Notes under the pieces: model-generated
Databases searched by the model: none
What the model was told of the DNA's origin: nothing
What the model saw: only the letters and a program-made list of their open reading frames with translations
Part shown: positions 17,411-25,177 of the stretch, piece by piece
How positions within the stretch are numbered: position 1 is the stretch's first letter
How the letters are laid out: each line of letters starts with the position of its first letter
Program-made: the position numbers and the translations under genes
Assembly: GCA_009784625.1 (NCBI GenBank)
Contig: WRBI01000022.1
Span: 1-40,923 of the forward strand
DNA from: Oscillospiraceae bacterium
GTDB taxonomy: Bacteria > Bacillota > Clostridia > Oscillospirales > Ruminococcaceae
Direction: 5' to 3'
DNA length: 40,923 nt

Positions 17411-17554
17411 TTGACAATTGACAGTTGACAATTGACAGTGAATGAATCGCTTCGCGATGAAATCCAGATACGGGTAATGGAAACCCATATCATAAAATTC
17501 ATCGCGAAGCGATACCTCTACTATCAACTGTCAATTGTCAACTGCCAACTGCCA
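17411..17554. repeat. 144-bp palindromic (MITE/REP-like) intergenic element
   Basis: The left end holds two copies of TTGACAATTGACAG in tandem (17411-17438). The right end (17524-17544) is their reverse complement, TCAACTGTCAATTGTCAACTG. Inside, ATCGCTTCGCGATGAA (17446-17461) and TTCATCGCGAAGCGAT (17498-17513) form a perfect 16-bp inverted repeat, and the core (near GATACGGGT and AACCCATATC) is itself an imperfect palindrome. The whole unit can fold into one long hairpin and encodes no protein. A degenerate relative lies at 6038-6130. Confidence 0.8.
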
Positions 17555-17576
17555 GCCTTTGGGCCTTGTCGTCTGA

Positions 17577-18644
17577 TTACATATTTGTCATCACGCCGCG
17601 CACAAGGCCGATCATCTTGTCGTAGCCGCTCAGGAACTGCTTGAGTGTGCGGTTGGTCGCGCCGTAGCCCTCGAACTCTTCCGGTTTCATTCCGTCCGGC
17701 TGGTAGGCCCGGTCAAAGTCGGGGAAGTGTTTTTGCAGCTGGGCGATCAGTTTGGGGGCGACCGGCGTGTCCATCCGGTTTTCGACTTTGATGTCGCTGG
17801 TGACAAATTTGCGAATCCAAGACGGCGGGATGGTCATCGAAACATCCCCGCCTATAAACTCGGACCAATGGTGGTGATGCCGGTAGGCCGCCACCAACAA
17901 ACGTGTATGGTAGCCCCGCTCTTTAAAGATTTTATATGCGTTTTTGAAGACAGCCACCCCGGACATGGTCAGCGCCTGCGGGTCGACAATAATCCCTTTG
18001 GCATCGCTGACTTCTTTCAGCCAGTCTTCTACCCGGCCGACCATGATGGTACAAACCGGGAAGAGGTGGGCATTGTCCTTGCCCTGGGCTGCGCGGCGCT
18101 CCATCCCGCGCTTGACCGCTTCGGCCACCGCAATGGCCTGGGGAACGGTAAAGCTGACAGTGGCGTTTATATTTACCCCATGATAGGTACACTCCTCGAC
18201 CGCGGCTATACCTTGAGCGGTCATCGGCATCTTAACCATCATATTCTCGGCCAGCTTAGAGAAGCAAATCGCCTGCTCGACCATCTTGGCTGTGTCGCGG
18301 TAGTATTTGGTGTTGGTTTGAATGGAGATATAGCCGGCCCGCTTGCCCATTTTTTGAAAGACGGGATAAAGCAGCTCTGCCCCGTCGCAGGCCATTCTTT
18401 CGTTTAACAGCCAGCCGATATCATCTTCGGTGGCCGTGGGGTGTTCGGAAACCAGCTGTTTGATGACGGGTGTGTACTGGGCCAGTTCTGCCTCCAGCAC
18501 CTGCCCTACAATGACCGGATTGGTGGTTGCGCCCACCGCGCCGTGATCAATCGAGAAAGCAAGGTCTTTGAGCGAGCAGTTGTCGTTCCAAAATTGGGTG
18601 GGGGTTGTCCGGCTCATCTCATCCATCGGGCTTTTGTATATCAT
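17577..18644 (-). CDS. Transaldolase family protein (sugar-phosphate aldolase/transaldolase)
   Basis: The 355-residue protein shows the transaldolase (beta/alpha)8 pattern: GAVGATTNPVIVGQVL with the conserved Asn, the Schiff-base Lys in MMVKMPMTAQG (K138), NINATVSFTVPQAIA and TIMVGRVEDW. By eye, ISIQTN aligns with STEVD of E. coli TalB, so the catalytic Glu96 is Gln (Q109), as in fructose-6-phosphate aldolases. Aldol cleavage rather than C3-unit transfer is therefore possible. The frame opens at a GTG that overlaps the Shine-Dalgarno; ATG at 18642-18644, with AAGGAG 9 nt upstream, is the likely start. A consensus promoter lies upstream. The physiological substrate is unknown. Confidence 0.88.
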   Translation of the reverse strand: MIYKSPMDEMSRTTPTQFWNDNCSLKDLAFSIDHGAVGATTNPVIVGQVLEAELAQYTPVIKQLVSEHPTATEDDIGWLLNERMACDGAELLYPVFQKMGKRAGYISIQTNTKYYRDTAKMVEQAICFSKLAENMMVKMPMTAQGIAAVEECTYHGVNINATVSFTVPQAIAVAEAVKRGMERRAAQGKDNAHLFPVCTIMVGRVEDWLKEVSDAKGIIVDPQALTMSGVAVFKNAYKIFKERGYHTRLLVAAYRHHHHWSEFIGGDVSMTIPPSWIRKFVTSDIKVENRMDTPVAPKLIAQLQKHFPDFDRAYQPDGMKPEEFEGYGATNRTLKQFLSGYDKMIGLVRGVMTNM

Positions 18645-18695
18645 GCGGCACACTCCTTTTCGGCTGTGAGTACTCTTTGCGCTTATTCCGACTCC

Positions 18696-18724
18696 ATTCT
18701 ACATCCAACCGGGACGAATGTCAA
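18696..18724 (-). promoter_or_regulatory. Promoter of the transaldolase-family gene
   Basis: On the minus strand TTGACA (18719-18724) and TAGAAT (18696-18701) are exactly 17 bp apart, 52 bp before the ATG. This is a strong SigA-type match in the right place. Confidence 0.75.
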
Positions 18725-18872
18725 TTCGCCGATGATTGACAATCCTTCATCAATGTCGCAAAGAAGCAATAATTTCCACTTACTGCTAATTACCCAACTT
18801 TAACTGCTGCCGGGCAATGGCACAATTCTTTTTTCGAGTTCATTTGCTCCGCTATTTGATGAGAAAAACACG

Positions 18873-18901
18873 TTGCTACACGATCAGTTTAATGTTATAC
18901 T
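18873..18901 (+). promoter_or_regulatory. Distal promoter candidate for the pirin operon
   Basis: TTGCTA (18873-18878) and TATACT (18896-18901) are 17 bp apart. The -10 lies inside an inverted repeat (18892-18919), suggesting a regulated promoter. Confidence 0.5.
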
Positions 18902-18919
18902 TTATATTGGGTGTAACAT
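18892..18919. promoter_or_regulatory. Operator-like inverted repeat over a -10 box
   Basis: ATGTTATAC (18892-18900) and GTGTAACAT (18911-18919) are reverse complements with one mismatch, separated by 10 bp. It covers the -10 and likely start site of the distal promoter, as a repressor site would. The regulator is not encoded next door. Confidence 0.45.
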
Positions 18920-18975
18920 AATTTTTTGATATAACAAGAACATTGATTTGAGCTTGGTTACAAAAAAGTGCGTAC

Positions 18976-19004
18976 TTGCAAAGGTCATAGGCGTTAAGTA
19001 CAAT
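18976..19004 (+). promoter_or_regulatory. Proximal promoter candidate for the pirin operon
   Basis: TTGCAA (18976-18981) and TACAAT (18999-19004) are 17 bp apart and end 41 bp before the pirin ATG. Confidence 0.6.
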
Positions 19005-19045
19005 GGATATATATGGTTTACACGCAAAAAAGGAGGGACAACTCC

Positions 19046-19759
19046 ATGATAAAACATTTGCCCGCACAAGGCATGTACAGGGGCAAACCCACAAGCTGGC
19101 TGGACACGGTTCACCATTTCTCGTTCGCCCAATACTACAACCCGAGCAATATGCAGTTCGGCTCACTTCGTGTGCTTAATGACGATTTAATTGCCGGGCA
19201 CTCCGGCTTTGACACCCATCCGCACAAAGACATGGAGATTGTGTCGTACTTGGTATGCGGTGCTTTGACGCACAGAGATTCCATAGGTAATGAGGGCGTT
19301 ATAAGGCGCGGCGAAGTTCAATATATGAGCGCCGGGCGTGGTATTTATCATTCTGAAATAAACGAGGGCGATGAAACGGTTCGGCTTTTGCAAATATGGA
19401 TTTTGCCGAACGCCAAAAATCTTGAGCCAAACTATGGTGACTGTAAATATGAGTGGGCAGAGCGTGAGAACAAGCTGTTGCACCTTGTTTCGCCCCAAGA
19501 CGGCAATGCACCGGTTAAACTTCACCAAGATGTAAATATGTACGCCGTGGAACTTGAACAGGGCAAAACCCTTGATTTTCCCCTGCCAAAAGGCAGGCAA
19601 TGCTATATCGTGCAAGTTGAGGGGGCTTCACTGATAAATGGAATATCGCTAAAAGAAAGAGATTCTATTGAAGCGATTGAAGAAAATTTGAAAATAGAAG
19701 CAACCGCAATATCTCATCTATTGTTCATCGAAATGGGCAAAAATAACACAAATATTTAA
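19046..19759 (+). CDS. Pirin family protein
   Basis: Pirins are bicupin metalloproteins; some bacterial members have quercetinase activity and others act as redox-responsive partners of enzymes. The 237-residue product carries the metal motif HPHKDMEIVSYLVCGALTH and, later, YMSAGRGIYHSEIN, supplying the HxH and HxE ligands of the N-terminal cupin. The C-terminal half forms the second cupin (about 140-235). ATG at 19046 follows an excellent AAGGAGG site and is preferred over an ATG 33 nt upstream. The gene is AT-richer than its neighbours. A nitroreductase gene follows by 62 bp, suggesting an oxidative or electrophile stress operon. Confidence 0.93.
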   Translation: MIKHLPAQGMYRGKPTSWLDTVHHFSFAQYYNPSNMQFGSLRVLNDDLIAGHSGFDTHPHKDMEIVSYLVCGALTHRDSIGNEGVIRRGEVQYMSAGRGIYHSEINEGDETVRLLQIWILPNAKNLEPNYGDCKYEWAERENKLLHLVSPQDGNAPVKLHQDVNMYAVELEQGKTLDFPLPKGRQCYIVQVEGASLINGISLKERDSIEAIEENLKIEATAISHLLFIEMGKNNTNI

Positions 19760-19821
19760 AGCAATGGGAGTTTGAGTGATTTCCCCGATACGTTTCATAA
19801 AAAAATTAAGGAGGAAAATCA

Positions 19822-20421
19822 ATGAGCGATTTTTACAAAGCAATGGAAAACAGGCGCACCATCCACCAATTGAGCAAAGAAGCTCTTGTTCCGCAAGAGA
19901 GATTGGAGCAGGTTATAGGCAATGCCTTGAAGCTCACCCCAACGGCTTTCAACGGCCAAGAGCAAAGACTCTTGCTGCTTATGGACAAAAAGCATGACTG
20001 GTTTTGGAACCTGGTAAAATCGACACTTAAGGCCATTGTACCCGCAGAAAACTTCCCCGGCACGGAAGCTCGAATCAACGGCTTTTTGGGTGGAGTGGGG
20101 ACAATCCTGCTATATCAAGACACAACCGTTACAAAAGGGCTTCAAGAAGCCTTTCCAATATACAAAGACAATTTCCCTATATGGGCAATGCAAGCCACAG
20201 GTATGTTGAAGTACACTCTTTGGACAAGTCTTGTTGAGGAGGGTTATGGAGCAAATATACAGCACTACACCGAGTTGGTGGAGGCAGAAGTAAACAAAGA
20301 GTTGAACATAGACCCGGCATGGAAAATGGTAGGGCAGCTTCCCTTTGGAAAGGCAGCACAGGCCCCGGACGCCGGCAAAACATTCGAGACTATTGAAAAA
20401 CGTCTGATCGTGTTTAAATAA
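19822..20421 (+). CDS. Nitroreductase family protein (Frm2/CinD-like)
   Basis: An FMN-dependent oxidoreductase, probably NAD(P)H-linked, expected to reduce nitro compounds or quinones. The 199-residue protein opens FYKAMENRRTIHQLSKEA, the FMN-phosphate-binding start (RRT) of the family, and has NALKLTPTAFNGQEQRLLLL, AMQATGMLKYTLWTSLVEEGYGANIQHY and WKMVGQLPFG. These blocks match, as I recall, the Frm2/Hbn1/CinD branch, the last being a copper-induced nitroreductase in Lactococcus. ATG has AAGGAGG upstream. A strong terminator follows, closing the two-gene pirin operon. Confidence 0.9.
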   Translation: MSDFYKAMENRRTIHQLSKEALVPQERLEQVIGNALKLTPTAFNGQEQRLLLLMDKKHDWFWNLVKSTLKAIVPAENFPGTEARINGFLGGVGTILLYQDTTVTKGLQEAFPIYKDNFPIWAMQATGMLKYTLWTSLVEEGYGANIQHYTELVEAEVNKELNIDPAWKMVGQLPFGKAAQAPDAGKTFETIEKRLIVFK

Positions 20422-20445
20422 AGGTTGAAAATTATATCTATGCCC

Positions 20446-20487
20446 AAAAAACGCTATCGGTGCTTGTATACTCCCGATAGCGTTTTT
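20446..20487 (+). terminator. Terminator after the nitroreductase gene
   Basis: AAAAACGCTATCGG and CCGATAGCGTTTTT form a perfect 14-bp stem around a 12-14-nt loop, ending in a T-run, 25 bp after the stop codon. Confidence 0.85.
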
Positions 20488-20499
20488 CCATGTATGCTG

Positions 20500-20527
20500 T
20501 TGACTGCCAGACTGTTTATTTTATGAA
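20500..20527 (+). promoter_or_regulatory. Possible promoter for comFC
   Basis: TTGACT (20500-20505) and TATGAA (20522-20527) are 16 bp apart, between the preceding terminator and comFC. Confidence 0.45.
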
Positions 20528-20605
20528 CTTCCCTTATCTTTCGTCATCCGTCTTGCTCAGTCTGTCATGATTTATCCAGGGCCATTCTAAAGGAGGCTGT
20601 CTGCC

Positions 20606-21268
20606 ATGCCCTTGCCCGAACTGCTTGACCGGCTGGTCTCGCTTGTTTTTCCCCAGCGGTGTCTGCTCTGTGACAGTTTGGTCGAGCATGACGATTTTTT
20701 GTGCGAAAAGTGCGCACTGGTCACAGTCGGAAAAATCTCACTTGACACCCCCAGCCGGATCGCCGGCCTGATGGCGGTTGTCGAATACACCGACAATGCA
20801 CGCGGCCTGGTGCTCGACGCTAAAAAAGGGGACAACCCCCGGCTTTACACTTTTTTAGCCATCGAAATAGAGCGGCTGATCGCCCGTCATTGGGGGGATG
20901 CGCACTTTGACCTGATCGCGCCAATCCCGACTACCCAGGGGCGGCGGAAAGCGCGCGGATTTAACCAGACCGAGCTGATTGCAGCGCCTTTGGGCAAGCG
21001 CTGCGGCATCCCTGTGCAGGCGGATTTGCTCACCCGGGCCGAAAGCTCAAAAACCCAACATGAGCTGAGCGAAGACGCCCGGCGGGAGAACGCATTTGCG
21101 TCTTACCGGTTGAGCAGGCCCGAGCTGGCGGACAGCAAAACCGTTTTGCTCATCGATGATTTGATCACAACCGGCTACACCATGTCGGCATGTGCGGCCT
21201 GCCTTTTGACTGGCGGCGCAACAGCTGTTTACGCAATTGCAATCGGATACCGCCAGAGGTTAATGTAG
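20606..21268 (+). CDS. comFC: ComF family phosphoribosyltransferase-like protein
   Basis: ComFC-type proteins are cytoplasmic factors of natural transformation acting after DNA uptake. The 220-residue protein has an N-terminal zinc ribbon, QRCLLCDSLVEHDDFLCEKCA (paired CxxC), then LIAPIPTTQGRRKARGFNQTE and the PRPP-binding loop VLLIDDLITTGYTMSACA. ATG follows AAAGGAGG. The helicase partner ComFA is not adjacent, so this stands alone. Whether the host is transformable cannot be told from one gene, since comFC homologues are widespread. Confidence 0.92.
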   Translation: MPLPELLDRLVSLVFPQRCLLCDSLVEHDDFLCEKCALVTVGKISLDTPSRIAGLMAVVEYTDNARGLVLDAKKGDNPRLYTFLAIEIERLIARHWGDAHFDLIAPIPTTQGRRKARGFNQTELIAAPLGKRCGIPVQADLLTRAESSKTQHELSEDARRENAFASYRLSRPELADSKTVLLIDDLITTGYTMSACAACLLTGGATAVYAIAIGYRQRLM

Positions 21269-21398
21269 TTTTTGTTTAGATTTAACAATATTATTTCATG
21301 AATTTATCCATTTTAACGTAACAAACGTTACACTCAAGCAATTGTTATCAATTATCGATCTCTTTTTTTAACTATGTTACAAAAACCCAAGAGACGCA

Positions 21399-21427
21399 TT
21401 GACAAAAATTGATCAAGGGTGTACAAT
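21399..21427 (+). promoter_or_regulatory. Promoter of the cupin gene
   Basis: TTGACA (21399-21404) and TACAAT (21422-21427) are separated by 17 bp, about 97 bp before the start codon. Confidence 0.8.
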
Positions 21428-21523
21428 AATGAACAATATGTAAAGAATGTTTGCTTTCTATGTCCAAGCACCAAACTCAGACGTGTCCCACCAACAGTTA
21501 TCACAATAAAGGAGATGATGGCT

Positions 21524-21868
21524 ATGATCAGACTCAAAAACGAGCGTCCCACCCAAACGATTACTGCTCTAAGGGGCGGAATTGGCGACCTGACCCGGGA
21601 AGATCTCTTTTCCACCGACGAAGCTTGCGGCAAGACCAACGTACTGGCAGTATTAACAATACCGCCCGGAAATTCGATCGGCGAACACGCGCATGGCCCC
21701 GACGCAGAGCTTTATTACATTCTTACCGGCACACTGCGCGTTACCGACAACGGCGTTACCAAAGACCTGACCCCCGGGGACGCGGTATTCACCGGCGGCG
21801 GCACTTCCCACAGTGTAGTGAACGCAAGCAGCGAAGACGCAAGCCTTTTGGCCGTGATCATGAAGTAG
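21524..21868 (+). CDS. Single-domain cupin protein
   Basis: A 114-residue small beta-barrel protein with both cupin motifs. Motif 1 is PPGNSIGEHAHGPDAELYYILTG (HxH with Glu) and motif 2 is PGDAVFTGGGTSHSVVN (His). These residues would bind one divalent metal. The frame continues 35 codons upstream, but AAAGGAG with 9-nt spacing points to ATG at 21524 (MIRLKNERP). It has its own promoter and probably a terminator-like hairpin. The reaction is unknown; such cupins include isomerases, dioxygenases and sugar-binding proteins. Confidence 0.88.
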   Translation: MIRLKNERPTQTITALRGGIGDLTREDLFSTDEACGKTNVLAVLTIPPGNSIGEHAHGPDAELYYILTGTLRVTDNGVTKDLTPGDAVFTGGGTSHSVVNASSEDASLLAVIMK

Positions 21869-21901
21869 TCTCGACAAAGCCCGATTTTCTCCATTGCATT
21901 G

Positions 21902-21944
21902 AGCGCTTGTCCTCGTAAACGACTGTGTCAGAGGATAGATCGCT
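21902..21944 (+). terminator. Possible terminator hairpin after the cupin gene
   Basis: AGCGCTTGTCCTC (21902-21914) can pair with GAGGATAGATCGCT (21931-21944) with one bulge and a few G-U or mismatched positions, followed by TTTA. The U-tract is short. Confidence 0.35.
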
Positions 21945-22010
21945 TTAGCGCGGGTATAGTATTTTGAACATCAGTTTTATTTAATGAATTTTTTGGGAGG
22001 GAATTAACCT

Positions 22011-23453
22011 ATGCAACTAGCGGGTTCTATTACACTACAAGCCGGATTAGGTTCGGTATTTGTAATGATCGTCAGTTTGGTAATTATCGTTTTGATGATT
22101 ACTGCACTGAAAATCAACCCTGTTTACTCAATGCTTGCCGGTGCAATCGGCGCCGGTCTCGCTTTTGGTATTCCGCCTTCTAACGTCCGTGTCTACGATG
22201 CCGCCGGTGAGTTTGTCGGCCTTCAGCACGGTGTTATACAAACAGTTATACAGGGGTTTGGCGCAACGATCGGTAACATCGGTATTGTTATCTTGCTTGG
22301 ATGTACTATCGGTGTTATCCTTGAGCAAACCGGCGGTGCACTGGTTATTGCCAACTCAATGCTCAAGCTGGTCGGCCCCAAAAACGCTTCGCTTGCCATG
22401 ATGTTCTCGGGCTATTTGATTTCCATTCCGGTGTTTTCTGATACCGCTATTGTTATCATGGCTCCGGTTGCCCGTACTGTATCCGCCCGTTCAGGTGTGC
22501 CGCTGATCGCTTGCTTGGGCGCACTCAACGCCGGTATTATGGCCACGCATACCATCACACCGCCAACTCCCGGCCCCTTAGCCGCTGCCGGTACCCTGGG
22601 TGTTGACTTAGGCATCATGTTCGCTTTGGGTGCTATTGTCGCTATGGCATACAGCATCGTTGCCTGGGTTTGGTGCTCCACGTTCTGCGCCAAAAAATTC
22701 CCGCGCGCTGACGTTGTAGAGGGCATTGAGCCTCTGCCCCAGGGCAAAAAGCTGACCGCTGAAGACCTGATGATCAAGACAGACAAAAAGCTTCCCAGCA
22801 CGCTTATGGCATACGCTACCCTGCTGGTTCCGATTCTTCTTATCTGCTTCAACTCATTCGGCACACTCGGCGCCGATCCGTTGATCCCCCGCCATATGCA
22901 TGGGTTTTCCAATTTCATCGGCCACCCGATTATGGCTCTCGGTATCGGTGTACTGGTTGCTTTTGGTTTAGACCCTTCTGCTTTGAGCAGAGAACAAATC
23001 GGCAAATGGTTCAATAAGTCGGTTGACACCTCCGCTTTTATCATTCTGGCAACCGGTACTGCGGGATCATACGGCTTTATCCTGCGCGTTTCCGGCGTTG
23101 GTGAGTTCATGGGCCAAGCCATTGCCGCCACTGCTCTGCCTGCCATCTTCATCCCTTTCTTCGTAACACTGCTCCTCGTTCTTTCCAACGGGTCGGCTAC
23201 CGTTTCACTGATCACCGGCTCGGCCATCATGTACCCGCTATTGCCTTTCCTTGGCCTGTCACCGGTTATGGTCGCACTGGCTCTGACTGCAGGCGCCTCT
23301 TTCTTTTATCATGTCAACGCCAGCCATTACTGGGTGGTTGTACGCTCCGCCAACCTGAGCATGAAAGAAGGTTTCTTCAACGTATCGGGCGGTACCGCTA
23401 TCGGCTCGATCGGCGCAATGACCGCTGTTGTTATCCTGAACATGTTCTTCTAA
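22011..23453 (+). CDS. GntP family permease (gluconate/organic acid:H+ symporter)
   Basis: GntP proteins import gluconate, idonate, glycerate, serine or related hydroxy acids with protons. The 480-residue protein has about 12-14 membrane segments, including IVLMITALKINPVYSMLAGA, GFGATIGNIGIVILLGCTIG, the family stretch MATHTITPPTPGPLAAAGTLG and VTLLLVLSNGSATVSLITG. ATG follows GGGAGGG by 9 nt. Codon choice is richer in GGT/GTT than in neighbours, as often in well expressed genes. No kinase or dehydrogenase gene lies beside it, so the substrate is open. Confidence 0.93.
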   Translation: MQLAGSITLQAGLGSVFVMIVSLVIIVLMITALKINPVYSMLAGAIGAGLAFGIPPSNVRVYDAAGEFVGLQHGVIQTVIQGFGATIGNIGIVILLGCTIGVILEQTGGALVIANSMLKLVGPKNASLAMMFSGYLISIPVFSDTAIVIMAPVARTVSARSGVPLIACLGALNAGIMATHTITPPTPGPLAAAGTLGVDLGIMFALGAIVAMAYSIVAWVWCSTFCAKKFPRADVVEGIEPLPQGKKLTAEDLMIKTDKKLPSTLMAYATLLVPILLICFNSFGTLGADPLIPRHMHGFSNFIGHPIMALGIGVLVAFGLDPSALSREQIGKWFNKSVDTSAFIILATGTAGSYGFILRVSGVGEFMGQAIAATALPAIFIPFFVTLLLVLSNGSATVSLITGSAIMYPLLPFLGLSPVMVALALTAGASFFYHVNASHYWVVVRSANLSMKEGFFNVSGGTAIGSIGAMTAVVILNMFF

Positions 23454-23469
23454 ACTTTCTACCATTTTT

Positions 23470-23500
23470 AAGAGGCGGCCCCGCGCTGGGGCCGTCTCTT
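23470..23500 (+). terminator. Terminator after the GntP gene
   Basis: AAGAGGCGGCCCC and GGGGCCGTCTCTT form a 13-bp stem (one G-T pair) with loop GCGCT, followed by CTTTCTTCTT. Confidence 0.85.
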
Positions 23501-23508
23501 CTTTCTTC

Positions 23509-23537
23509 TTGACTATCTTGCGCGTTTGATGTAGAGT
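23509..23537 (+). promoter_or_regulatory. Promoter of the MFS transporter gene
   Basis: TTGACT (23509-23514) and TAGAGT (23532-23537) are 17 bp apart, directly after the GntP terminator and 30 bp before the ATG. Confidence 0.65.
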
Positions 23538-23567
23538 TAGTGACAGTGCATACCACAGGAGACAACC

Positions 23568-24791
23568 ATGGAACATAAAAGTCAGCCCAATTACAACTAC
23601 TTAATGATGGCCGGTCATGTCGTTTGTGATATGAACCAGTCAACCGTTCCGGCACTGCTCCCCTTTTTGGTTTTGGGCCGGGGGATCGACTACGCCGCGG
23701 CCGCCGGGCTGATGTTCGCCAGCAGTTTTCTCTCTTCACTGATTCAGCCGCTGCTCGGGATGCTCTCTGACCGCAAGCAGTTTCCCTGGCTGATGGGGGT
23801 AGGGATATTGATGACCGGGATCGGGATCGCTTCAATCGGGTTTTTAGAGCATTACTGGGCGATCTTTGCGGCCGTGATGTTTTCCGGGATGGGCAGCGCC
23901 GTTTTCCACCCCGAGGGCGGGCGGATGGCCAATCGGTTGGCCGGGGAAAAGAAAGGCCGTGGGATGAGCACTTTTCAGGCCGGCGGGAGCCTCGGATTTG
24001 TAATCGGGCCGATGCTGGCGGTCTTCGCAGTAACGACTTGGGGTCTGCGCGGTACCGCGATCTTTTTGGTTCCGACGCTGACAATGGTGGCCATCCTCTT
24101 CGCTATGCAAAGCCGGTTTATGCGCGCGGCCAGCCCAATCAACCCGCCGCCGGGCAGCCAGGCAGACCCAAGCGCAGCCGTGGACGATTGGCCCTCTCTG
24201 CGCAAACTTTGTATCTCGATCTTTTCCCGTTCAATTGTTATGAATGGCCTGTTGACTTTTATCCCGCTTTATTGGGTGGGCATACTCCTGCAATCCCAAC
24301 AGCAGGGCAGCTTGATGTTGACAGCGATGGCACTGGCCGGGACAGCGGCGGCTTTTACCGGCGGCATCCTGGCCGACCGATTCGGGTTTAGCCGGGTGAT
24401 ACGCTTAACCTTTGTCTTTATTCCGCTGCTTATGTTGCTTTTGCCCTTTACATCCCACCTCTGGCTTGCGGTGGCGTTGACCGTTTCCCTTGCCGCCCTG
24501 ATCAATCTCGGGCACAGCCCCGCCATTGTTCTCGGGCAAAAGTACCTGCCCAACCGGCTGGGAATGGCCTCCGGCATCACCCTTGGGCTGGCTGTCAGCG
24601 TGGGCGGCGTGTTCAGCCCGCTTATGGGCAGAATCGGCGACACTTTTGGATTGTCGAGTGTCTTTTATGTACTGGCCGGGGTCGCACTGTTGGGGGCGCT
24701 GGGTACATTCCTGGTCAAGGACCCGCCTGTCGCCAAGCCGGCCGAAGCCGCACCTGCCGAAACCCCTCAGCCACTGACCAGCGAGAGGTAA
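23568..24791 (+). CDS. MFS transporter, fosmidomycin-resistance (Fsr)-like
   Basis: A 407-residue inner-membrane exporter with about 12 membrane helices. MMAGHVVCDMNQSTVPALLPFL in helix 1, the loop motif LLGMLSDRKQ after helix 2, and GSAVFHPEGGRMAN match the Fsr branch of the major facilitator superfamily. E. coli Fsr confers fosmidomycin resistance, but natural substrates are uncertain. The C-terminal tail is Ala/Pro-rich (PAEAAPAETPQP). ATG follows CAGGAGA. It is transcribed alone, between its own promoter and a terminator. Confidence 0.92.
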   Translation: MEHKSQPNYNYLMMAGHVVCDMNQSTVPALLPFLVLGRGIDYAAAAGLMFASSFLSSLIQPLLGMLSDRKQFPWLMGVGILMTGIGIASIGFLEHYWAIFAAVMFSGMGSAVFHPEGGRMANRLAGEKKGRGMSTFQAGGSLGFVIGPMLAVFAVTTWGLRGTAIFLVPTLTMVAILFAMQSRFMRAASPINPPPGSQADPSAAVDDWPSLRKLCISIFSRSIVMNGLLTFIPLYWVGILLQSQQQGSLMLTAMALAGTAAAFTGGILADRFGFSRVIRLTFVFIPLLMLLLPFTSHLWLAVALTVSLAALINLGHSPAIVLGQKYLPNRLGMASGITLGLAVSVGGVFSPLMGRIGDTFGLSSVFYVLAGVALLGALGTFLVKDPPVAKPAEAAPAETPQPLTSER

Positions 24792-24810
24792 AAATACCTG
24801 TATCTTCCGA

Positions 24811-24836
24811 AAGCGCCGCTTATAAACGGCGCTTTT
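24811..24836 (+). terminator. Terminator after the MFS transporter gene
   Basis: AAGCGCCG and CGGCGCTT form an 8-bp stem with loop CTTATAAA, followed by TTACTTATT. Confidence 0.75.
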
Positions 24837-24841
24837 ACTTA

Positions 24842-24870
24842 TTGACGCAGTGATCAGAAAAATGTATAAT
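24842..24870 (+). promoter_or_regulatory. Strong promoter upstream of the hybrid kinase leader
   Basis: TTGACG (24842-24847) and consensus TATAAT (24865-24870) are exactly 17 bp apart. The start codon of the hybrid kinase is about 360 bp downstream, so the transcript has a long leader. Confidence 0.8.
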
Positions 24871-24875
24871 TAAGA

Positions 24876-25177
24876 GTGGTACGAACGCTCATAACGACGA
24901 ACGCATGGCCGGGAGCAAAACCGTATCGCGCCCTCAAAACGTGGGAACGCTACATTGACTCCGAGGCCGTCCCCGATGCTTCACTATAGTTAAAGAACTT
25001 GAAAAGCAGGGCAGGATTTGCGCGGATGTTTTGTGTCCGGCAAGGATGAGAACGAAGGCGGGCTTATTAATAGCTGCCGACGACACAGCGCCCGTCGAGG
25101 AAGAAGACGCAGCGGGGCGCGAAACAAACCGCAAAGAGGTTCTGGCTTTTAAATTTGTTGACTATGAACATATTTAA
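24876..25177 (+). pseudogene. Possible frameshifted small gene in the kinase leader
   Basis: I recognise no family. One frame from GTG at 24876 reads ...GAKPYRALKTWERYIDSEAV... to a stop at 24987. A second frame, open from 24959 to TAA at 25177, continues ...TIVKELEKQGRICADVL... to ...LAFKFVDYEHI. Both are protein-like in composition, and joining them by a -1 shift near 24960-24986 gives about 100 residues. No clear ribosome binding site or slippery heptamer is seen. It could be a decayed gene, a sequencing indel, or a structured leader RNA that is open by chance. Confidence 0.35.

Larger units (their letters stand above)
18645..19045. other. Divergent intergenic region with three promoter candidates
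   Basis: This 401-bp AT-rich region separates the transaldolase-family gene (minus) from the pirin gene (plus). It contains a minus-strand promoter (18696-18724), two plus-strand promoter candidates (18873-18901, 18976-19004) and an inverted repeat overlapping the first plus -10. No ORF with a ribosome binding site is seen. Confidence 0.6.

Noticed and set aside
17405-17550. TTGACA boxes in the palindromic element as abgT-like gene promoters
   Set aside because: On the minus strand no -10-like hexamer lies at 16-18 bp from any of them; treated as repeat sequence only.
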